A stretch of 64,000 nucleotides of DNA from Crocodylus rhombifer (taxonomy: Eukaryota > Chordata > Crocodylia > Crocodylidae). The notes under the pieces are model-generated. The model worked only from the letters and a program-made list of their open reading frames with translations, was not told where the DNA came from and did not search any database. The DNA is taken from positions 65,836-129,835 of the forward strand of contig JAVSML010001009.1 in the NCBI GenBank assembly GCA_038503035.1, in the 5' to 3' direction. This document shows positions 1-8,340 of this stretch, piece by piece; the first letter of the stretch is position 1; each line of letters opens with the position of its first letter. Both the position numbers and the translations under genes were made by a program.

Positions 1-1308
1 TTCTGGCACACATCCAGGAGGGGCCAGCATGGCACTGCATGCTTAGGGGCAACCAGCACAGGTTCATCAGTGGCAGGTCCTGTCAAACCAACCTGGTGGC
101 CTTTTATGATCAGATCACCAGATCATTAGATGCAGGGGTAGCAGTAGACATAGTCTTCCTGGACTTCCAGAAGGCATTTGACACTGTCTCTCATCCTGTT
201 CTCATTAAGAAACTGGGGGGCTGTGGTGTAGACACCCACACAGTCAAATGGGTCACCAACTGGCTGGTGGGCCGCACCCAGAGGGTGGTAGTGGATGGGT
301 CCTTCTCAACCTGGAAGGACGTAGGCAGTGGGGTTCCACAGGGCTCGGTCCTTGGGCCCCCGCTGTTCAACATCTTCATCAGCGATTTGGATGAGGGGAT
401 AAAAAGCACCCTGTTCAAATTTGCTGATGACACTAAGATGTGGGGGGATGTGGGCACACTGGAAGGATGCAACAGGCTACCATCAGACCTAGGCAGGTTA
501 CAAGGGTGGGCGGACGAGAATAGGATGGGTTTCAACACAGACAAGTACAAGGTGATGCACCTGGGGAGGAACAACCGGCACCATACCTACAGGTTGGGGA
601 ACTCCCCTCTTGTCAGCACGGAGGCAGAAAGGGATCTGGGGGTCATCATTGACTCCAAGATGAACATGGGCCGGCAGTGTGGAGAGGCAGTAAGGAAGGC
701 CAACTGCATCTTGGCATGCATCCACAGATGCATCTTGAGCAGGTCCAACGAGGTGATCCTTCCCCTCTATGCGGCACTGGTCAGGCCGCAGCTGGAGTAT
801 TCAGTATTCAGTTCTGGGCGCCACACTTCAAGAGGGATGTGGACAGCATGGAGAGGGTCCAGAGGAGGGCCACTCGTATGATCAGGAGACAGCAGGGCAG
901 GCCCTATGAGGAGAGGCTACGGGACCTGAACCTGTTCAGTCTCCAAAACAGAAGGCTGAGGGGAGATCTTGTGGCCTGTTATAAACTAGTCAGGGGGGAT
1001 CAGCAGGCATTGGGGGAGTCACTGTTTCCCCGAGCACCGCCAGGAGTGACCAGGAATTACGGTCACAAACTGGCAGAGGGTAGGTTTAGGTTAGATAGCA
1101 GGAGGCGCTACTTCACAGTCAGGGCGGCTAGGGTCTGGAACCAACTTCCAAGAGAAGTGGTGAAGGCTTCTACTCTGGGGGTGTTTAAGAGGAGGCTAGA
1201 TGAACATCTTGCTGGGGTCATTTGACCCCAGTACTCTTTCCTGCCATGGCAGGGGGTCGGACTAGATGATCTGCTCAGGTCCCTTCCGACCCTACAAACT
1301 ATGAAACT
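1..1308 (+). mobile_element. CR1 LINE, RT and 3' end (copy a, cut by window edge)
   Basis: This is the 3' portion of a chicken-repeat-1 class non-LTR retrotransposon, which copies itself by target-primed reverse transcription. The frame from 39 reads the RT palm: QKAFDTVSHPVL, SGVPQGSVLGP, then KFADDTK near 414-434, which carries the catalytic aspartate pair. A two-base insertion near 800-810 (a partly duplicated TATTCAG) shifts the frame; the C-terminal RT/thumb continues in the frame of 677-1225 (FWAPHF, MERVQRR, WNQLPREVV). It ends in the usual CR1 3' UTR and a short tail repeat (AAACTATG twice) near 1290-1308. The closest relative in the window is the copy at 43440-45132. The 5' part lies left of the window. 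Confidence 0.92.
39..1225 (+). pseudogene. CR1 ORF2 reverse transcriptase fragment, frameshifted
   Basis: Two overlapping frames (39-881 and 677-1225) together give the RT palm and C-terminal region of CR1 ORF2. The FADD active site is intact. The frame changes near 800-810 because of a two-base insertion, so no functional protein is expected. There is no host gene here. Family membership is by motif recognition. Confidence 0.88.
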
Positions 1309-1570
1309 ATGTCCTCAAAAGGAATTTGTAAACTCATTTACACTGTCTGGACATCAAAGGTACCCATTCATTTTCATAGAAGTTGCTCTAGTTTCAATGG
1401 GCAAAATCCTTAGCATCTTCTGCTGTTCTTCTGTGGTACAATGTGCATCATTTAGCTCCCACCACACCACATTGAGGTGTCTACATGTCAGTGATGCTAC
1501 AAATAATCTGTAATGAACATTTAGTAGCCCCTTTCTTCCAAATTATCTGAGATAGATACCCAAAAAAAGT

Positions 1571-1616
<46 letters not shown>

Positions 1617-2339
1617 TGTGGTGGGGCAGTTCTGCTCTGTAATAATAATTTATGAATACTATTACTTTGTCTCTGGGATGTTTACAGTAGGTCTATGTTG
1701 ATTTAATCCAACATGGCTCTTGGGGAGGGAAGGAAAACAGGAAGGTGAACAATGGTTCAGAATAAAGAAACCCCTTGATTAAGAGTTCAGGTTTGTTACA
1801 GGACAATGGAAAGCCCACTGACCCTGAGGAAATTGGCCTGACCTCCCAATGAGTCAGACAGCTTTGTGATTAGCAGGGAAGGAAGTCTGGAAACTGGTGA
1901 GACAAAGGACCTCTTGCTGAATAAAAAAGTGACACCCTCCCTCCCCAAGGTGATAGCTCTTGGGGTGAATGTTAGAGAGCCATTCAGGTTTCCACTCAGG
2001 ACCTGCTAGGGTATCTCAAGAAGCTAAAACTTCCTGACTCACCATCATGGGATAGTAAGGCCTTGGGTAACGTTAATGTGTGCAGATGCTTTGGTTTAGA
2101 ATACTATTCTTTTCCTTTCATGTTATGCTCTGTACTAACTTTTAAGATTGAACAGTATCTGATCATTAGATTCACCCATGAGCACAGACTCATCAGAAGA
2201 GGAATGTGTGAGGTTCCAGAACCTGGTCACCCCTGCTGAGCAGGAATGGCTTGTCTACCTGGTGCTATAACCCAGGGCCTGTTTTAAAAGTGAGAGTTGC
2301 ATAATTCACCTCAGGAGTGGTGGGGGATGGTTGCCTGAT
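1309..2339. other. Intergenic, no gene seen
   Basis: No coding exon or recognisable element found apart from the CA microsatellite at 1572-1612. The small frame at 1301-1513 has no recognisable protein. Confidence 0.5.
1572..1612. repeat. (CA)n microsatellite
   Basis: Uninterrupted CA dinucleotide array of about 20 units, read directly. Confidence 0.98.
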
Positions 2340-2668
2340 GCCTGAAGCTAGGGACAGACATTATGCATAAATTGGTTTAAGTGATCAGAAACTAATTTAA
2401 ACCTGTAACAGAACAGAAGTTCAGTGCACATAAACCAGTTTGAAAGTGGCTGGAACCAGTTTGGGATTGTAACTTGCTGTGCCTGTCTTGAGTTCCCCAC
2501 TTAGGTTTTTCTAGTCACCCAGAGCTAACCGCAGCCTTGTGGCCCGACAGTTTGACTGGGACCAGTTACCAAAACCACTGATGCTTCTCACCTGCCATGT
2601 TTTTGTTGGAAATTTAATCTTTGGGATTGATATCAACCCTGGCTCAGTGGTATCTTGTTAGGTCTAAT

Positions 2669-3521
2669 TGTTAGCATGAGAACATTGGGGCTCTGCCTCC
2701 CTTACACCCTGCCTAGCGCCAACCTGTTGTTACTCCAATGTTGCACAGGCACGGTTTTACCTCTTATTTATTCAGTCCCTTTTTTGGCTTGGTTTGCGTG
2801 GGCCAATTCCACGTCTATATCTGGACCCTCTTTGATTCAGTCCAGATGAACGGATATACTCCCGAAGGGGCAAAAGGGGCATCAGCCTTCCCCTGTTTCT
2901 CACTCATGGTTCTTTATCAGTCATTCTTCTCTTCTTGTCCTGCAGATCCACAGCTGCCTTTATTCCACTCTCCATAGCCAGACTTCCATGCCACAGCTCC
3001 TGGTAAGTCACCTGACTCCCCTGAGTCAGCCTATAGGGGCAGCTCCTCAGTTGGAGGCTGCCACCAGTTGCCCCTCCCAGGGTTTGTGGCTCGGCTGCAG
3101 CCTTCCCTCAGCAGCTGGGGACTTCCTTCCTGTTCTGCCTTTGAACCAGTTTGTGGGGCTTTTAGCTTTTCCCCACTGCCTCCACTGGCGAATCAGCATT
3201 GGCACACGCTTATAAAGCCTGTCCACACTGGCAGCAGCTTTTTTTTTTTTTGCTTTGGATGTACTCGCCCCCAGTTGGATGCAGCTCTGGACACTGTAGT
3301 GCCACCACTAAGTCCTGTGGTGTGACAATCTCACTCTTGCTGCCATGTTCTCATGGATAGGCATGCCACAGCACTGCCAGCAGGGCCTGTGGTGTGGTGA
3401 TCCCATTACCACGCTCCTGTGGCTCAGCATGCTGCAATGCTGCTGGCAAGGCCTGTGGCACAGGGATCTCACCACTACTACCAGGTTCCCATAGCTTGGC
3501 AACCCCACTGCCCCTGCCACA
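2669..3521 (-). repeat. 3' LTR of the gypsy element
   Basis: This segment is clearly homologous to 7542-8190: shared blocks include CCAACCTGTTG, GTCCCTTTTTTGGCTTGGTT, the GGGGCATCAGCCTTCCCCTG stretch and TTATAAAG followed by a T-run. The minus-strand start, TGTGGCAGGGG at 3521, directly follows the purine-rich tract, as expected for an LTR boundary. The low-coordinate edge (TG at about 2669) is estimated from where similarity to the other LTR fades. It is longer than the 5' LTR because of tandem subrepeats at 3309-3521. Confidence 0.7.
3309..3521. repeat. Tandem subrepeats inside the 3' LTR
   Basis: About three diverged units of roughly 65-75 bp begin at 3309, 3384 and 3451. Each starts near GTCCTGTGG or GCCTGTGG and contains an ATCTCAC/ATCCCAT block and a GGCATGC/AGCATGC block. 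The other LTR has only one such unit, so the array either expanded in this LTR or was lost with the truncated end of the other. Confidence 0.6.
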
Positions 3522-3559
3522 TATCTCCCCCCATAAGTTGCCTTGTAGCATCTTGAGCG

Positions 3560-5000
3560 TGATATTTTCTTGGCATGCTTTGTCAATCTTGTGATAGAGC
3601 CGCACGTTCTGCTCCATTGGCCTCACTGCTGACTCACTATACTGAGACAAGAAATCAACAATCTTGTTTGCTGTTCCCGATCTGTACCCAACAGAAAATT
3701 TAAAGGGCTGAAGAGCTAGTGCCCAATGTATTACATGACCATTATCACACTTAGACTTGTGCAACCACTGTAAAGGCTCATGGTCCGCTATAAGTGTAAA
3801 CTCCCATCCCATTTAAATAATAATGGAAATATATGAGCATCCACTTAATAGCCAGACATTCCCTCTCGAGTGTTGAATACCTGAGTTCAGCTGTGTTTAA
3901 TTTCCTACTTGCAAACACCACTGGTCTTTCAGCTCTGTCTTCTCCTTGACATAGAACTGCCTTCACTGCCATTTTGAATGTGTCAGTTGGTAGGATAAAA
4001 GGCTTAGAAAAGTCAGGAATCATCAGGAGCACATCACGACATAAGGCTTTCTTGATATTTATAAAGGCCTCCTCCATCATGGGCATCCGATGTCTTATAC
4101 CCTGCACTTTGCCTCTTATGGAGTCCATCATGGGTACGGCCAACTCTGCCTATAAGTCTTTGATACCAGTTTGTCACATCCCAAAAGGAGCACAGTTGTT
4201 TTTTGTTTGTGGTGGTTTATATTTCTCTATGGTCTCTACTTTACTCACCAGTGGGCATATGATCCCCTGTCCCACATGGAACCCAAGATTCCCACATTCC
4301 TAATGCACACTTTTTAGGATTTCCTGTCATATTAAATTGATGCAATTCTCATAACACTGCTTCCACATGTTGCCAATGTTCAGGCCATGATTAATAATAA
4401 GTTACAGTGTTGCTGATGTACACTGCAGTGTACCTTGTATATGGAGCTATGATGTTATCTATCAGCCTTTGGAAAGAGGCTGCAGTGCCATGACGGCCAA
4501 ATGGCATCTTTTAAATTCAAATAGTCCCCATTGCATACTGAAAGCTATTTATTGCTGGTCTTTTCCTGCCATGGGGATCTGCCAGTAGTCCTTGGAAAGA
4601 TCCAGGGTAGAGATGTACTTTGCCTGATCTATCCGTTCCAGTAGCTTTTCTACGTGGGGCATGGGGAATGCATCAAACCGCGCAACAGCATTAAGACCCC
4701 AGAAATCCATGCATATCCTCAATGACCCATCATTTTTCAGAATGACCACCATTGGGCTTCTCCAGGGGCTCTGAAATGGTACTATCACCCCTTGTTTAAG
4801 CATTTTCTATATCTCTTCATATACCCGAGCTTGTAGATGATGGGGGACCAGTCTCCACCTTTCCCTCACAACTACCTCTTTGGGCATATTTATTTCATGC
4901 ACTACACCCCTAACCTTTCCTGAGACCTCACTAAACACATTACCAAATTTTAAGATGACCCAACCCAACTCTTTCTGCTGCTCATCCTTGAGGCAGTCTC
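3560..5000 (-). pseudogene. Gypsy reverse transcriptase and RNase H, broken
   Basis: The RT starts in the minus strand with a VVHEI...VRERWRLVP lead-in, then KQGVIVPFQSPW, LRICMDF, FDAFPMPHVEKLLERI and STLDLSKDYWQIP (4803-4549). Stop codons and frameshifts follow. The active-site box, expected to be YIDD, reads YISN near 4420. RNase H follows in two frames: FILPTDT and ERECLAIKW (4143-3778), then LIADHEPLQWLHKS and YRSGTANKIVDFLSQ (3812-3640). The similarity to vertebrate Gmr1-like pol is from family knowledge. The loss of the aspartate pair means it is inactive. Confidence 0.8.
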
Positions 5001-5715
5001 CTATTTCTATTGTACCCCTTTGTGTATTTTCTCATATCTCAGGGCCTAGTTCTTCTCTTACTTCTTCAGGACTCAATAACCACTCCTCTGGCTCCCTCCA
5101 AGCCTTCCACAGGTTTACATGGTAGATCTGGTGTTCCCTTATGTGACCTGGGCAGTATACTTCATAGTCTATGGGCCCAGCCCTTCTTGTTATCTCAAAA
5201 GGCCCTTGCCACTTAGTCAATAGTTTATTTGCGGAGGAGGGAAGAAGAACCAGCACTTTATTCCTAGTCTGAAACTCTCCCATATCTTTTGGTCATAACT
5301 AGCTTTCTGCCATTGCTGTGCTCTCTCCATATTTGCCTGGGCTAACTGCTGGGCCTGCTTAAGGCGTTCAATCATCTCCTGTCTAAATTGTTGGACCCTG
5401 ACTCATTTATGCCCCAACTTTTTCCACTCTTCCCTGGTTACTTGCAGTAAACTTCTGGATTTATGGCCGAATATTAATTTGAAGGGTGTAAACTGGGTTG
5501 ACACCTGTGATAGATCCCTTAAAGCAAACATTAGTGGCGCTAAGAGCAGGTCCCATTTCCTGGGCTCCTTCTGTATGCAACAAACATTTGATTGTGCCAT
5601 TTAGGCCCACAACCAGGCCATTTGTCTGGGGGTGATAAACTAATGTTCTTAAATGCTTAATGCCCAGCATGTGACATACAGCCTTCAGCACCTCTAACAT
5701 AAAATTCATACCTTG

Positions 5716-5720
5716 GTCTG
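5716..5720. repeat. Target-site duplication, left of solo LTR
   Basis: GTCTG, identical to 6945-6949. Confidence 0.85.
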
Positions 5721-6944
5721 TGTCACGGGGTGGGGCCTAGGAGCGGCTATGATCTCTCCTAGCGCCCCCTACTGTGCCAAGTTGGTGTCAGTGCACCCTC
5801 ATTCTCACCCGCCATGTCTTTGATGGTATTAGTGTTATGGGAGGCTGCCTTTTCGACCCCTTGGACATGGTACCCCAGATGTATCCCAGGCTGTGCTCCG
5901 TCTTAGCTGTCTCCATGCATTAAAACCTTAAGGGCTACATGTGGCTCCTACCACCCCTGATATCATGCCCCAAGCCTCTCAGGTGTACCAGACCTTGACT
6001 AGTCAATCCCTTACCACCCCTCACGGCGGCCTCTTGCTTGCCTTGCTATAGCCCGCGTCCTCATGGACGCCCTCTGGGCTCATCTCAGTTGCCCGCACCC
6101 TTGCGGATGCTCCCTGGCCTCTCTCCTCTCACAGATGCCCTAGTTCCCCGCGGACGCTCTCTCTCCTCTCTCGTGGCTGTGACCACACCAGGGCTCTCTC
6201 TCATGATCCCACTGGCACTGGGGCCCTGCCTCACAACCAGGGCTCAGGTGCCGTAGCCGTGCCTGGCCCCAAAGTCCCCTCCCTGGGGCTTCCTGCCTGT
6301 GTGCCCTCCCTGGGGCTTCCTGCCTGCCCTAGGGCCTTTCTCCGCACTTGGGGCTTAGGTGGCCATAGCTGTACCTGGCCCCTAAATCCCCTCCTTGGGT
6401 CTACAACTCCTGTGGGGCTCAGGTGGCCTCAACCTTACCTGGCCCCCAATGCACTGTGCCCTTTCTCAGGGATGGGGTCAGTGCACCCCTCAATGCTGTG
6501 CCCTCTCTGGCACCAGGGTCCCCACACCGCTGTGGAGCCCCTATGAGGCCTCCTCCAACCCCTATTAGCCTCACCCGGTCCTCTGGTGTAACAACAAAAG
6601 AAATAACATAAGCTAATTGGCTACAACTCAAACTAAGCCTCCTGGCTAAACGCAAACTCTAAGCCCTCTGGCTAATCTTCATTCAAATCCCTACCAGTGC
6701 TTTCTCCTCCCAGCATCCTCGAGCCGAAGCTGTTCAGGCCATCAAGCTGCTCTAGGCTGCATACTCCAGCAGCACTCCTTCTCCCTTGGGTGTTAGCAGG
6801 GAACTGCCTGCTTGGCCTGTAGCCAAGGCTGTTTATATAGGCCAGGTCCTGCCCCCTTCCGGTCAGCTGACCAAACTGCAGTTGCCCTGGCAACTGGCAC
6901 CTGTACCTTTTCCTAGGAGCATGGCACTTCAGTGCCCTGTGACA
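5721..6944. mobile_element. Solo LTR nested in the gypsy integrase
   Basis: The segment begins TGTCACGGGG and ends CCCTGTGACA, so it has TG...CA edges with a short inverted match. It is flanked on both sides by GTCTG (5716-5720 and 6945-6949), a perfect 5-bp target duplication. Removing it leaves the integrase frame continuous at the second catalytic Asp, which independently fixes the boundaries. It is GC-rich, with short internal duplications (GGGGCTTCCTGCCTG near 6280-6330), and has no coding capacity of its own. It is homologous, inverted, to 50045-50848. LTR retrotransposon or endogenous retrovirus origin cannot be decided from the LTR alone. Confidence 0.88.
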
Positions 6945-6949
6945 GTCTG
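6945..6949. repeat. Target-site duplication, right of solo LTR
   Basis: GTCTG, identical to 5716-5720. Confidence 0.85.
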
Positions 6950-7541
6950 TAATGATTTCCGTAGGTATGCCAAAACAGGAAATACACTTTAATAACTCTT
7001 CCGCAATGTGAGATGCAGTGACTGTTCTGAGTGGGATACCATATTGCATAATTGATTTAAAACTAGTATATACTGATGCCTTGCACTACTTTTGGTGAGT
7101 GGCCCCATGACATCGAGGGTAATTCTATCAAACGGTGTGTTAATGATAGGCATGACCTGCAAAGGAGCCCTCTGCAGCCGTCTTTCCTCCACCAACTGAC
7201 ACTCCACGCAGGACCCACATTGACATGTTACTTCTTCCCATATACCCAGCCAAAAGAACCACCATTCGATTTTTGCCTAGCGTTTTCTCTCTCCCCAAGT
7301 GTCTGCTTATGGGCGTCACATGGGCCATGTCCCACATCTTCCTCCGGAATGCTTGTGGCACCAATAACTGCCAAACACACTCGCCCATTTCAGATTGCTT
7401 TACCCGAGATAATAACCCGTCCCAAATTTCAAAACATGGGTCACTTATTTGTAGTTCAGGTCTTACAACTTGCCCCTCAACACTGGCAACTTCCTTTTCT
7501 ATGATCCTCACAAACTCTTATTCTTCATCCTTGCGTGATCT

Positions 7542-8190
7542 TGAAGTGAGGGCCCATTGGGCTTACCCCCAAGCTAATAAATGGCTCTTCCTCCCCTGTA
7601 CTTCACCTAGTACCAACCTGTTGTAACTCCGGTGTTGCATGGATGTGGTTTTACCTCATATTTGTTTGGTCCCTTTTTTGGCTTGGTTCACCTGGGCCAA
7701 GTCCACATCTATACTTGGCCCCTCTTTGATTCAGTCCGGATGAATGAATATACTCCTGAAGAGGCAAGAGGGGCATCAGCCTTCCCCTGTTCCTCACTCA
7801 CGGTTCTTTACCAGTCGTCCCTCTCTTCTTGTCCTGCAGATCTGCCGCTGCCTTGACTCTACTCTCTGAAGCCAACCTTCCATGTCACTTGCCACCAGTC
7901 GCCTCTCCCAGGGTTTGTGGCTCGGCTCCAGCCTTCCCTCGGCTGCTGGTTCTGCCTTTGAATGGGTTCATGGGGCTTTTAGCTTTTCCCCATTGCCTCC
8001 GCTGGCAAATCGGCATTGGCACATGCTTATAAAGTGCATCTGCACTGCCGGCAGCTTTTTTTTCTTTGGGCGTCCTCACCCTATTGGCTGCAGCTCAGAA
8101 CGCTCTAGCACCACTGGTAAGTCCTGCAGCATGGCGGTCTCACTGTTGCCACCATGTTCTTGTGGCTTGGCATGCTGCAGCTTCTAGCCT
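7542..8190 (-). repeat. 5' LTR of the gypsy element (truncated)
   Basis: Homologous to the 3' LTR at 2669-3521 from about 7575 to about 8180. It lacks the last two subrepeats, so its minus-strand start is missing or diverged. The minus-strand downstream side runs into the integrase region within about 35 bases, with no recognisable primer-binding site or gag. Confidence 0.65.
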
Positions 8191-8340
8191 GAGCCACTGC
8201 AGGCATGTGCTGGCATTTCTTCAGTCCAGAAGGGATGTCTGGCGGTTACAAACTGGTTTAGCCTAGTCAGATTAGACTGACCTGCGAAAATTGAATCAAT
8301 TGAGGCTCAGGCTTTTTGAATATCTGTCCCTAGCCTGAGG

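Larger units (their letters stand above)
5032..7511 (-). pseudogene. Gypsy integrase, broken (Gmr1-type pol, N-terminal part)
   Basis: Minus-strand pieces read in order: zinc-binding region (AHVTPISRHLGREKTL near 7330-7280, with a frameshift near 7260 before a C-x2-C-type stretch), catalytic core start (FDRITLDVMGPL, first Asp), then FGIPTEIITD (second Asp) ending at 6950. After an inserted solo LTR the core resumes at 5715 (LGIKHLRT, YHPQTNGLV). The catalytic Glu expected after GLV is replaced by Val. The C-terminal GPY/F-type region (KWQGPFEI, YHVNLWKAW) lies at 5283-5032 and leads directly towards the RT. The native enzyme would insert retrotransposon cDNA; this copy cannot. Confidence 0.8.
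2669..8190 (-). mobile_element. Ty3/gypsy-type LTR retrotransposon, Gmr1-like, decayed
   Basis: On the minus strand the order is partial 5' LTR (about 8190-7542), integrase (7511-5032), reverse transcriptase (about 5000-4150), RNase H (about 4143-3560), a purine tract (ATGGGGGGAGATA, about 3538-3522) and the 3' LTR (3521-2669). Canonical gypsy pol has integrase last; here it precedes RT, the order known for Gmr1-type elements of deuterostomes. Gag and protease are not seen between the 5' LTR and integrase, so either this part was deleted or the copy was non-autonomous. Frameshifts, stops and lost catalytic residues show it is dead. LTR ends are approximate, except the 3521 edge next to the purine tract. 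Confidence 0.8.
2348..8332. mobile_element. hAT-like MITE split by a gypsy insertion
   Basis: The left end reads CTAGGGACAGACATT (from 2348) and the right end, reverse-complemented from 8332, reads TAGGGACAGATATTC, so the two ends are near-identical inverted termini. The flanking octamers GCCTGAAG (2340-2347) and GCCTGAGG (8333-8340) match at 7 of 8 bases, as expected for a hAT target duplication. The intervening DNA is mostly a gypsy element, so the original MITE is represented by roughly 2348-2660 and 8200-8332. That the two ends belong to one insertion is inferred from termini and duplication together. Confidence 0.65.

Noticed and set aside
6038..6546. Pro/Leu-rich + strand frames
   Set aside because: They lie in the solo LTR on GC-rich internal duplications; no homologue recognised.
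5032..7511. A host gene domesticated from integrase
   Set aside because: The reading frame is broken by a solo LTR and frameshifts, and the catalytic Glu is lost; no single frame is preserved.
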